Part shown: positions 47,456 through 55,840 of the stretch, piece after piece
How the letters are laid out: each line of letters starts with the position of its first letter
How positions within the stretch are numbered: position 1 is the first letter of the stretch
Translations under genes and position numbers: made by a program
Origin: Albidovulum marisflavi
GTDB lineage: Bacteria; Pseudomonadota; Alphaproteobacteria; Rhodobacterales; Rhodobacteraceae
DNA length: 64,000 nucleotides
Reading direction: 5' to 3'
Assembly (NCBI RefSeq): GCF_025751435.1
Contig: NZ_JAOWKY010000005.1
Span: 1-64,000, forward strand
The notes under the pieces: generated by a model
Databases searched by the model: none
What the model was told of the DNA's origin: nothing
The model's input: only the letters and a program-made list of their open reading frames with translations

Positions 47456-48108
47456 GGCAGGATGCGTGGTGGTGCGTCGCGCGACGGGGCCGCGTCGGCC
47501 GGGCGCAGGTAAAGTGGCGCGGGGCGTGTCGAGGCCGACAGGCGGTGGGCCGTTGCGAGATGCGCGATTGCAACCGGCAGGGAATGGCGCGGTGCAGCCA
47601 CGACGCCCTTGCACAGCGCCGCGATTTCGTCCGACCGGTGACCCATGCACGATGGCGCCGCCTTCCTCGGGATCTGCGGCAGGGTGTCCATGTCGCAGGC
47701 GATCGGGCCTCCGGCTTCCATGTCGCCGAAGACCTGCACGTAGAGACGACCCTGGCGGGCGTCCAGGCTGGCGAGGCAAACGCCCTCGGTTCCGAACGCC
47801 ATCGCTTCAAGCGCGGACACGCCGATCGCAGGCACGTCAAGCGCGAGGGCCAGACCGCGTGCCGCGGCAACGGCGATGCGGACGCCCGTGAAATTGCCGG
47901 GGCCTATGCCGACGCCGATCGCTGACAGGTCCGACCATTCGACATCGGCGGACGCAAGAAGTTCCGTCAGCATCGGCAGCAGACGCTCTGCCTGCCCCTT
48001 GTCCATGGGTTCGACGACTTCGGCCAGCAGATGGTCGCCAGCAAGCAATGCGGCCGCGCAATGCGCGGCCGATGTGTCGAACGCCAGGATCAGGGGATCA
48101 GGCCGCAA
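47452..48108 (-). CDS. tsaB: tRNA threonylcarbamoyladenosine biosynthesis protein TsaB
   Basis: About 218 residues of the ASKHA fold. It partners TsaD for the t6A modification of ANN-decoding tRNAs. ILAFDTSAAHCAAALL and GIGPGNFTGVRIAVAAARGLA are diagnostic. The start is uncertain: TTG at 48108 was chosen, giving MRPDPLILAFDTS; a TTG at 48123 is also in frame. The gene overlaps the end of the NfuA-like gene. Confidence 0.88.
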   Translation of the reverse strand: MRPDPLILAFDTSAAHCAAALLAGDHLLAEVVEPMDKGQAERLLPMLTELLASADVEWSDLSAIGVGIGPGNFTGVRIAVAAARGLALALDVPAIGVSALEAMAFGTEGVCLASLDARQGRLYVQVFGDMEAGGPIACDMDTLPQIPRKAAPSCMGHRSDEIAALCKGVVAAPRHSLPVAIAHLATAHRLSASTRPAPLYLRPADAAPSRDAPPRILP

Positions 48109-48658
48109 CAGGCCGAACCTCAAGCACTTCGGGAATATAGTGGCGCAGCAGGTTCTCGATCCCCATCTTCAAGGTCAGCGTCGAAGAGGGGCAACCGGCG
48201 CAGGCGCCCTGCATGTGAAGATAGACGATACCGCGGTCAAAGCCGTGGAACGTGATGTCTCCGCCATCCTGTGCGACCGCGGGACGCACGCGGGTATCCA
48301 GCAGTTCCTTGATCTGCTTCACGATATCCTCGTCCGGTCCTTCATGCGCCGCGTGCGCGCTTTCGCGGCGCTCGCCCTCGATCGCGGGTTGGCCGGACTG
48401 GTAGTGCTCCATAATCGCACCAAGGATCGCGGGCTTGATGTGATCCCACAGCACCCCATCCGCCTTGGTGACGGTGATGAAATCCATGCCAAGGAACACG
48501 CCCGTCACACCTTCGACCGCGAAGATGCGGGATGCCAGCGGTGATTTTGCCGCCGTGTCAGACGAGGGGAAGTCCGCCGTTCCGGTGTCAAGAACGGCCT
48601 GACCCGGCAGGAACTTCAGCGTGGCGGGATTCGGCGTGGATTCGGTCTGGATGAACAT
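48098..48658 (-). CDS. NfuA-like Fe-S cluster scaffold/carrier protein
   Basis: 186 residues. An N-terminal Nfu domain (MFIQTESTPNPATLKFLPG) precedes a C-terminal NifU-like domain with the cluster-binding C-x-x-C in GACAGCPSSTLTLK. It passes iron-sulfur clusters to target enzymes, of which several (SdhB among them) are encoded in this window. The start follows GGAGACTAGAA. Confidence 0.92.
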   Translation of the reverse strand: MFIQTESTPNPATLKFLPGQAVLDTGTADFPSSDTAAKSPLASRIFAVEGVTGVFLGMDFITVTKADGVLWDHIKPAILGAIMEHYQSGQPAIEGERRESAHAAHEGPDEDIVKQIKELLDTRVRPAVAQDGGDITFHGFDRGIVYLHMQGACAGCPSSTLTLKMGIENLLRHYIPEVLEVRPVAA

Positions 48659-48766
48659 TTCTAGTCTCCGACTGTTCCAGTCGGATATGCGCCTCGCACC
48701 GGGCCGAGTCAAGGTGAGCCGCTGACATGCGTCAGACCGCCCCGCTTGCGCAAATGCCCGAACGCC

Positions 48767-49222
48767 TCAGGTGATGGCCTCGAGCCGGTCCTTGGAAATC
48801 TCGCCCGGAACGATCGTGATCGGGACCGGCAGATTGCCAGAGGACCGCGACATCTGTGTCACAAGGGGGCCGGGGCCGGATTTTTCGGTCCCCGCGCCAA
48901 GAACCAGAACGCCGATCTCGGGATCCTCCCGGATAAGGTCCAAGATTTCGTTCACCGGCTCACCCTCTCGGATGACCAACTCAGGATTGACTCCCTGCCG
49001 GTCGCGCATCCACTTCGCGAAGACTTCGAAATGCGCCTCGATGCGTTCACGCGCCTCGGCCCGCATGATGTCGGACACGCCGATCCAGTGCTGAAACTCG
49101 TCTGGCGGGATGACCGATAGGATGGTCACGCCGCCACCTGTATGGGCTGCACGGAGTGCGGCAAAGCGCATCGCGTTCAGGCACTCGCGGCTGTCGTCCA
49201 GAACGACGAGGAACTTGCGCAT
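48767..49222 (-). CDS. Universal stress protein (UspA family)
   Basis: 151 residues. The N-terminal LVVLDDSRECLNAMRFA and the nucleotide-loop-like LVLGAGTEKSGPGPLVT mark a Usp domain. The loop differs from the classical G-x2-G-x9-G-S/T form somewhat. Start after GAAGGAGACATC. Role in stress survival is inferred from the family. Confidence 0.85.
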   Translation of the reverse strand: MRKFLVVLDDSRECLNAMRFAALRAAHTGGGVTILSVIPPDEFQHWIGVSDIMRAEARERIEAHFEVFAKWMRDRQGVNPELVIREGEPVNEILDLIREDPEIGVLVLGAGTEKSGPGPLVTQMSRSSGNLPVPITIVPGEISKDRLEAIT

Positions 49223-49353
49223 GATGTCTCCTTCTTGCGCGGGGATCATGGCGTCTTGCCGAAGCTCTGGCAACTGGATCGTGACAGGCGCCATTAAGGG
49301 CCCGGTAAGGCAGAGCATGGTGAACTTCGGCCGCATCGGCAGGGAGGCAATCC

Positions 49354-49977
49354 ATGACACCCGGCAAGCGTCTGTTCGATCTGGTCCTTGCTCTTGTTCT
49401 CTTGCCACTCCTGTTGCCGGCCATCGCGGTGGTCGCGGTGCTGGTGCTGATCGTTGATGGCAGGCCCGTGTTTTACCTTGGTGAAAGGATGCGCGACACG
49501 CGCCGCGCATTCCGCCTGGTCAAGTTCCGCACGATGCGGGGCACGGCCGAGGGCGAAGTGGCGACCGGGGGCCACACGCAGGCAAGGGTCACGTGTCTCG
49601 GTCGGGCCTTGCGGCGCTATCGCTTGGATGAATTGCCGCAGATCCTCCATGTTTTCAGCGGGAAGATGAGCTTTGTCGGCCCGCGCCCTCCGCTGCGTCG
49701 GTACGTTGAGCTGCACCCGGACCTCTACGAAAAGGCCCTTCGGTGCCGCCCGGGCGTGACCGGCTTGGCCACTCTGCGATTTCATCGGAAGGAAACGCGG
49801 GTCATGGCTGCCTGCCGCTCCGCCGGGGAAAGCGACGCCGTCTATCGGCGCCTTTGCCTGCCGCGGAAGGCGCGGCTTGACGCGTTTTACGCGCGCAAGC
49901 GCAGCCTTGGACTTGATCTCGCGATCATCGCAGGCACGCTCGCAGCGGTTTTTCTGAACCGTGATCGGAGCGTTTAA
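49354..49977 (+). CDS. Initiating sugar-phosphate transferase of polysaccharide synthesis
   Basis: 207 residues of the bacterial sugar transferase (WcaJ/PglC-like) family. One N-terminal membrane helix (about 10-33), then the catalytic block with VKFRTM, LRRYRLDELPQILHVFSGKM and SFVGPRPPL. It loads the first sugar phosphate onto undecaprenyl phosphate. It starts the surface polysaccharide locus. Start MTPGKRLFDL follows AGGGAGG. Confidence 0.9.
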   Translation: MTPGKRLFDLVLALVLLPLLLPAIAVVAVLVLIVDGRPVFYLGERMRDTRRAFRLVKFRTMRGTAEGEVATGGHTQARVTCLGRALRRYRLDELPQILHVFSGKMSFVGPRPPLRRYVELHPDLYEKALRCRPGVTGLATLRFHRKETRVMAACRSAGESDAVYRRLCLPRKARLDAFYARKRSLGLDLAIIAGTLAAVFLNRDRSV

Positions 49978-50032
49978 CCGGTCGGTAAGCACAATGCGCC
50001 AAGAAAGCCGTGAAGCGGCAAGAGGGTGCAGA

Positions 50033-51490
50033 ATGCAGCGGGCCGACCGGCAGAACGTCAGCAATAGCCTTGGCAGGGTCCGTCTTGTGGAAGCCGCCGG
50101 GCTTGTGTCTTCGATCGGCATCTGCCTTGCCCCGGACCCTGGGGGCGCCTCGCAGGTCCTGGTGGGATCGCTTGTCGGGTCCGCATTCATAATTCTGTGC
50201 GGCATTTTCCTGGCGCGGCGTGAAGCTGCCTGCGCCTCGTGCCGGCGCCGGATCGGAGGAGCGGTGCTGCTATGGGCGTCGGGACCGCTTGCAAGCACGG
50301 TGACGCCGGCGGCCGAGCATGACACAACAACCGCGGCACTGGTTTACGCGATTTTCTGCATCCTCTTGCAACTTTCCGCGCCGGCGCGCCGCGCAGCGCC
50401 GGATGTCGATGCCGAGGCGATCATTCGCCGGCCGCCTCATGCGTCGGCCGGGCCTTGGGCCGAGATGTTCAGGGGGCGCAGCATTCTGGTTACCGGGGCG
50501 GGCGGTTCGATCGGCAGCGAAATCTGCCGCCAACTGATAAGCCATGGACCCGCAAGGCTCGTGCTTCTGGATCTGAGCGAGCCGGCCCTGTTCGAAATCG
50601 ACCGCAAGCTGCGCGGGATGCCGGGCGCCTCGGCGGTTCAGATCGTGCCGATCCTTGGCTCGGTGACAGAGGAGGCGACGGCGCTGCGCTCGCTGCTGGA
50701 TCAGGAAGTCGGCATCGTTCTGCATGCCGCCGCCTACAAGCACGTGCCGATGGTCGAAGCGAACCCGCGCGCAGGTCTTGCCACGAACACGCTTGGAACC
50801 TTGGTCATGGCGCGCGCGGCGCAACAGGCGGGTGTCGAGCGTTTCGTTCTGATCTCCACCGACAAGGCGGTTAGGCCACGGGGGGTGCTTGGCATATCCA
50901 AGTTGCTGGCAGAACAGGTGGTTCTTGACCTGGCGTCCCGCCCGGGTCCCACGATCTTTTCGGCCGTCCGTTTCGGCAATGTCTTTGGATCGTCCGGCTC
51001 CGTCGTTCCGTTGTTCCTTGAGCAGATCGCGGACGGCGGGCCGGTCACGGTGACGGATCCATCGGCGACGCGGTATTTCATGACTGTACGCGAAGCCGTG
51101 GGCCTGGTTCTTTCCGCCGCCGCAATCGCCTGCGGGGGCGAGGTCTTCGTGCTGGACATGGGCGAGCCGATTGCCATCGGAGATCTGGCGCGCCGACTGA
51201 TCGCGGCGGCCGCGCCAAGGGGCGCGGCAATATCCATCCGGACAACCGGATTGCGACCGGGAGAGAAGCAGCACGAAGACCTGTCGTCATCGGGTGCGTT
51301 GGCCCCGACGTCTGTTCCTGGCGTGTTGCTGGCCTCGACCCCCGTGCAAAGCCAGATCGAGGTTGCGGCGACGATGCGATCACTGCGGCGGGCCGTCGCA
51401 GGCGATGACACCGCGGCGCGTGCCTTCATCGCCGGGTGGCTGTCCGGTCAAACACAGCCTGGCGAAATGCTGCATGAGGCCACACCATGA
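50033..51490 (+). CDS. CapD-like nucleotide-sugar epimerase/dehydratase
   Basis: About 485 residues. The N-terminal part (1-125) has two or three hydrophobic helices and is shorter than in full-length CapD/PglF proteins (which have four or five and about 600 residues). The rest is an SDR domain with TGAGGSIGSEICRQL, HAAAYKHVPMVE and the STDKAVRP segment; the usual SYK/YxxxK position is SxxK/MxxxK-like, as in 4,6-dehydratases of the CapD group. Makes a modified UDP sugar, likely a 4-keto or 6-deoxy one. The start at ATG after AGAGGG was chosen; a GTG at 49961 is also in frame. Confidence 0.8.
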   Translation: MQRADRQNVSNSLGRVRLVEAAGLVSSIGICLAPDPGGASQVLVGSLVGSAFIILCGIFLARREAACASCRRRIGGAVLLWASGPLASTVTPAAEHDTTTAALVYAIFCILLQLSAPARRAAPDVDAEAIIRRPPHASAGPWAEMFRGRSILVTGAGGSIGSEICRQLISHGPARLVLLDLSEPALFEIDRKLRGMPGASAVQIVPILGSVTEEATALRSLLDQEVGIVLHAAAYKHVPMVEANPRAGLATNTLGTLVMARAAQQAGVERFVLISTDKAVRPRGVLGISKLLAEQVVLDLASRPGPTIFSAVRFGNVFGSSGSVVPLFLEQIADGGPVTVTDPSATRYFMTVREAVGLVLSAAAIACGGEVFVLDMGEPIAIGDLARRLIAAAAPRGAAISIRTTGLRPGEKQHEDLSSSGALAPTSVPGVLLASTPVQSQIEVAATMRSLRRAVAGDDTAARAFIAGWLSGQTQPGEMLHEATP

Positions 51491-54400
51491 AGGAGGCTGT
51501 GGTCGTTCTGGGAATGCATCGCAGCGGCACTTCCTTTCTCGCGAGAAGCCTTTCGACGCTTGGATATGATCCGCCCTGCGACGCGCAGCCGGGCGCCAAC
51601 GACAACCGTCATGGCCACTTCGAACCGAGGGCCGTCGTGGCGCTGAATGACCGGATTCTCGCATCGATTGGCGGACGCTGGGATCAGGTTGCGCCATTCC
51701 TGCCCGCGACCGTTCGCGCTGCCATTCCCGACCTGCCCGAACAGATGCGGATTGCGCTGGGCAGAAGCTTCGCAGCGTCTTCGCGCGCGGTCCTGAAGGA
51801 TCCGCGCCTAAGTCTGACATTCGGACTTTGGCGGCCTGTGCTCGAGTCGCTTCGCGTCGAGTTGCGCATTCTGATCTCGCTGCGCCATCCGGTCGCGGTC
51901 GCGCAGTCTCTGGCCATGCGCAACGCCTGCCCGCCAGAGGTTTCAGCCCTTTCCTGGATCGACCATGTCGCGAGCGCCATTGACGCCAGCGAAGGCCTGC
52001 CACGCGCGATCCTGACATTTCCCGATTGGGTCACCGACCCGGCCTCGGGCTTCGCTTCTGTCGGTTCGCTCTTGGCGCTGTCTCCCGAAGATCAAGGCCG
52101 CTGGGCCGCGCAGAGCCGCCGGATATTTTGCAGCCAGGACCTGCATTGCAAGGCTTCCAGTATGGAGCGGGGCTGGATGTCCGCCGCGACGCGGATGTTC
52201 GAGGCTCTGCGCAGGGGCGATGACCCGGCCATGGTTTCGTCCCGGGCGCGGGAGCAGCTTGAGCGCGCCCAGCAGATTCTCGCGCCACTCGACCGCTACC
52301 GCCTGCGCGAAATGGCCGTGCTTTCGGGTGGCGGAAGGCCCGAGGTTGCGTCCGAACTGGAGCGTCAGGGCGCGCTTCTCCCGTTCGCCCAGGCGCGCAT
52401 CGCGGCGCTGGAGCGGATGCTCCAGGTCGCGGAACGATCGGCGGTCGAGACCGCGCGGGGATACGAACGGGACAGGGCGTCGCTTGCGCGCCGGATTGCA
52501 ACACTCCGTCGGGCCGCCTGTCATCGCGAAGAGCGGATGGCGGCGCAGCGCCACAGTGCCACGGTGCAACGGCAGTCGATACAAAGACAACTTCGGACCG
52601 CTATGAGCCAACTCGCGACACATGCCGCAGGCGCCGAAACGGCGCGCGGCATCGTCGCGGATCTTGACCATCGTTTGACGACCGCGCTGGTCGAAGGCGC
52701 GTCGCTGCGCCAGGAGCGCGACGCGCTGCGCCAGCGCTGTGCCGATCTTGCACGATCTTGCCAGAAGGAGATGCTGACCGTGTTCCAGCCGATCTACAGA
52801 CGACTTTACCGAGGCGGTGGCTCGGTGCTGCGCAGCCTTCTGCCCGCGGCGGAGATTGAGCGCATCAAGCGCGTCCTGCCGCATCCCGAGGGCATCCCCC
52901 GCGCGCTTGCGATTCCGGCACAAGTGTCGCGCAAGCCGACCGAAACCGAGGTTCCGCCTTGGACGCCTGCGGACGACAAGCCGGATATCTTCGTCTTTTC
53001 CATCATCAACTGGGATTTCCGCACCCAACGCCCCCAGCACCTCTCAACGGAATTCGCGCGGCGTGGCCATCGCGTCTTCTACCTCGAGATGGAATGCGAA
53101 CCAGGGCCGGGCAGTCTTCGGGCCGTCGCACAGGGCGTGTGGTCGGCGCGCCTGTCCGATCGCGGTGTCGGCTTTGTCCGGCCCTACTCGGGGCAGCCTT
53201 CGGGCAAACAGATTGAAGCCTGGCTCGAAAATTTCCATGCGCTGTGCAACCGGGTGGGGGCATCGCCCTGGCGCCATATCGTGGTCGAGCACCCCTATTG
53301 GTGGGCCTTCGCACGGCACCTTCCGGCCGAAAACCGGATCACCTTCGACTGCATGGACGAAATCGCGGGCTTCTCCAACACCGAGGCCCACACCCTTGCC
53401 GCCGAAGAGGAGATGGTGGCGCAGTGCGATCGAATGGTCGTCAGTTCGGAATACCTGATGCAGCGTCGCGGCGCCCTGCGCGGAGCAGCCCTGGTCAGAA
53501 ACGGGGCCGACATCGGCCATTTCACCGGAACGCCCAACGTCCCCCTTCCCGAAAGGATAGCCGCGAACCTTCGTCCCGATCGCTTGCAGGTGGGCTATGT
53601 CGGCGCGATCGCCGATTGGTTCGACGATGATCTTGTCGCAGAAGTCGCGCGCCTTGCGCCGGATATGGACATCCACCTTTGCGGCGCCGTCACGGCTCCC
53701 GGGCCGATGAGGCTGGCCGACCTGCCCAACGTTAGCCTCTACGGAGAAATCGCCTATTCCGAGGTGCCTGCATTTCTTGCGGCGATGGATGTGATGATCA
53801 TTCCCTTCCGGCTCTTGCCGATCATTGCCGCCTGCGATCCGGTCAAGTTCTACGAGTATTCAGCAGCCATGCGGCCGACCGTGGCGACCCCGATGCCAGA
53901 ACTGGGGCGGGCGGGCCAACTGGTGCGAACCGCTCTGGCGCCCGAAGCGTTCGCGCAAGCGATCCGCGACGCTGCGGGGCAGTCGGGCGATCTGGAGCGG
54001 GAACGGCTCAGGAACTATGCGCTGTCCAACACTTGGTCCAACCGGGCGACGGCGATGCTGGCGGAAATGGAGCGTGCGCCGCTTGTGTCCGTGGTGATCC
54101 TGGCGTGGGGGGACGCGGCAGTAACAATGACGGCTGTCCATGCGTTGCTGGGCGAGGGAAAGGTCTATCCCGCGCTGGAGGTGATCGTGGTCGACAACGG
54201 CTCACCCGCCGAGGAATGCGCGCGGCTTGCCGACTATCTGTCGCGCTTTCCCGAGGCGCGTTTGATCGAGAACGGCGCGAACCTCGGCTTTGCCGCCGGC
54301 AACAACGTGGGCATCGCCGCCGCTCGCGGCGAATTCGTGCTGCTCTTGAACAACGATACCTTCGTCGCTCCGGGGGCGATCTGGGCCATGGTCCGACACC

Positions 54401-54870
54401 TGGAACGCACGCCCGAAATCGGCGTGGTCGGCCCGCTGACCAACAATATCGGGAATGAGGCGCGGGTGCCCGTCGACTATGCGGACATGGACGCGATGCG
54501 CGTCGCTGCCCGCAGGCTGACACAGGGCTTTCGCGGGCGCTGGACGCCTCTGCCTGTCGTCGCCTACTTCTGCGCGATGTTCCGCCGCGACGATCTCGCG
54601 CGCTTCGGGCTTCTTGATCCGGTCTACGGGCGCGGCATGTTCGAGGATGACGATCACTGCGCGGTGATCCGCGCCCAGGGCTTCGAATGCGCCTTGGCCG
54701 AGGATGCCTTCGTTCATCATCATCTTTCGGCCAGCTTCTCGAAGGTGGAGCCCACCGAACGAAAGGAGCGCTTCGAGGCGAACCGTCAGACCTATGAGGG
54801 CCGCTGGGGCCCTTGGACGCCGCACCGATACCGCGACGCACGCCCCGCCCCGGCGTGGGAGGCCGCCTGA
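51487..54870 (+). CDS. Three-part sulfotransferase / GT4-like / GT2 glycosyltransferase
   Basis: 1127 residues. Residues 1-230 are sulfotransferase-like: the 5'-phosphosulfate loop GMHRSGTSFLARSL and the 3'-phosphate segment RHPVAVAQSLAMR. Residues about 250-450 are helical, charged and probably coiled-coil. Residues about 495-860 resemble a GT4/WsaF-type glycosyltransferase (FRTQRPQHLSTEFARRGHRVFYLE, then VGYVGAIADWFDDDL). Residues 865-1110 are a GT2 domain (VSVVILAWG, VIVVDNGS, NLGFAAGNNVGI, LLNNDTF, FEDDDH). A single protein would add sugar and sulfate to the same glycan. It overlaps both neighbours by four or fewer bases. Confidence 0.82.
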   Translation: MKEAVVVLGMHRSGTSFLARSLSTLGYDPPCDAQPGANDNRHGHFEPRAVVALNDRILASIGGRWDQVAPFLPATVRAAIPDLPEQMRIALGRSFAASSRAVLKDPRLSLTFGLWRPVLESLRVELRILISLRHPVAVAQSLAMRNACPPEVSALSWIDHVASAIDASEGLPRAILTFPDWVTDPASGFASVGSLLALSPEDQGRWAAQSRRIFCSQDLHCKASSMERGWMSAATRMFEALRRGDDPAMVSSRAREQLERAQQILAPLDRYRLREMAVLSGGGRPEVASELERQGALLPFAQARIAALERMLQVAERSAVETARGYERDRASLARRIATLRRAACHREERMAAQRHSATVQRQSIQRQLRTAMSQLATHAAGAETARGIVADLDHRLTTALVEGASLRQERDALRQRCADLARSCQKEMLTVFQPIYRRLYRGGGSVLRSLLPAAEIERIKRVLPHPEGIPRALAIPAQVSRKPTETEVPPWTPADDKPDIFVFSIINWDFRTQRPQHLSTEFARRGHRVFYLEMECEPGPGSLRAVAQGVWSARLSDRGVGFVRPYSGQPSGKQIEAWLENFHALCNRVGASPWRHIVVEHPYWWAFARHLPAENRITFDCMDEIAGFSNTEAHTLAAEEEMVAQCDRMVVSSEYLMQRRGALRGAALVRNGADIGHFTGTPNVPLPERIAANLRPDRLQVGYVGAIADWFDDDLVAEVARLAPDMDIHLCGAVTAPGPMRLADLPNVSLYGEIAYSEVPAFLAAMDVMIIPFRLLPIIAACDPVKFYEYSAAMRPTVATPMPELGRAGQLVRTALAPEAFAQAIRDAAGQSGDLERERLRNYALSNTWSNRATAMLAEMERAPLVSVVILAWGDAAVTMTAVHALLGEGKVYPALEVIVVDNGSPAEECARLADYLSRFPEARLIENGANLGFAAGNNVGIAAARGEFVLLLNNDTFVAPGAIWAMVRHLERTPEIGVVGPLTNNIGNEARVPVDYADMDAMRVAARRLTQGFRGRWTPLPVVAYFCAMFRRDDLARFGLLDPVYGRGMFEDDDHCAVIRAQGFECALAEDAFVHHHLSASFSKVEPTERKERFEANRQTYEGRWGPWTPHRYRDARPAPAWEAA

Positions 54871-55649
54871 TGCGCACGGTCATCTGCCACTACCACATCT
54901 ACAAGAACTCGGGCACGAGCTTCGACGATGCGCTTGCCCGCAATTTCGGGGCGGGCCACCTCAGCTTCGATGGGCCTTTCCCCTACTTTTCCATCGACAG
55001 GGCCCAGCTGGACCGGATCATCTGCCGCAATCCGGACAGGCAGGCCTTTTCCTCCCATCAGATCCGCCTGCCGGTGCCGGCATCGCTGGACTACCGTGTT
55101 CTGGCGGCAACCTTCGTTCGCAATCCCTTCTTGCGTGTGGCGTCCATCTGGCGCTTCAAGCGCGCCCATGCCGATGGCACACGCACCTCGGAGCTTGCCA
55201 GGCGCATGGCGTTCGCGGAGTGGCTGGATCACGCCCTGTCCGATCCGCAGGAGATCACGCATGTGTCGAACGCTCAGACCCGCATCCTGGGGGAGGACGG
55301 TACGGGGCGCCTGCTCATGCGGCGAGGACCGTCGCGAATGGAATACGACCTTGAGCAGGCGCGCGCGAACCTCAGGAACGTGGCGCTGCTGGGGCGAACG
55401 GACCATTACGAGGCAGATCTGCTGCGGTTCTCGCGGCGACTGGACGCCGAGGGGATCAGCTTGGATTCGCCCGTGACGCAGCGTCTCAACGTGACCGATG
55501 CCAGCACGGGATCGGTCGCGCAACGTGTCGCCGCGCTGTTCGAGGAACTGCCGGAATCCTTGGTCGCGCGCTTCGTCATGGCGAATGATCAGGATGTCGC
55601 CCTTTGTGACCACGCTACCCGGCTGATCGAGGATCGGGACAGCCCTTGA
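54870..55649 (+). CDS. Sulfotransferase family 2-like protein
   Basis: 259 residues. The HIYKNSGTSFDDALARNF block (5'-phosphosulfate binding, HxxKxxGTS) and VRNPFLRVASIWRFKR (3'-phosphate binding) match PAPS-dependent sulfotransferases of the family 2 type. Likely adds sulfate to the surface polysaccharide. Start overlaps the previous stop as TGATG. Confidence 0.85.
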   Translation: MRTVICHYHIYKNSGTSFDDALARNFGAGHLSFDGPFPYFSIDRAQLDRIICRNPDRQAFSSHQIRLPVPASLDYRVLAATFVRNPFLRVASIWRFKRAHADGTRTSELARRMAFAEWLDHALSDPQEITHVSNAQTRILGEDGTGRLLMRRGPSRMEYDLEQARANLRNVALLGRTDHYEADLLRFSRRLDAEGISLDSPVTQRLNVTDASTGSVAQRVAALFEELPESLVARFVMANDQDVALCDHATRLIEDRDSP

Positions 55650-55738
55650 CCTAGCCTGACGCTCTCCCGGCAACCGCGTTGGGATACGGCGATCCTGCCG
55701 CGCCACGGTGTCCAGCCTGCCTGAACGCTCCTGCCCCT

Positions 55739-55755
55739 GTTAGCGCTTTGCTAAC
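55739..55755. promoter_or_regulatory. Inverted repeat before the RTX protein gene
   Basis: GTTAGC-GCTTT-GCTAAC, a perfect six-base inverted repeat with a five-base spacer, 86 bases before the RTX start and 90 bases after the sulfotransferase stop. Could be an operator or a weak terminator (no T-tract). Confidence 0.35.
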
Positions 55756-55840
55756 CCACCGCATCCATTCGCTCGAGAATTTACCACTTCGCAAGGGTCA
55801 GCCCCACCTAATCATCGCGGGTGAATTCGGGTGAATAGCG

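Noticed and set aside
49961-50032. GTG at 49961 as start of the CapD-like gene
   Set aside because: It would overlap the sugar transferase and has no ribosome site; the ATG at 50033 has AGAGGG at good distance.
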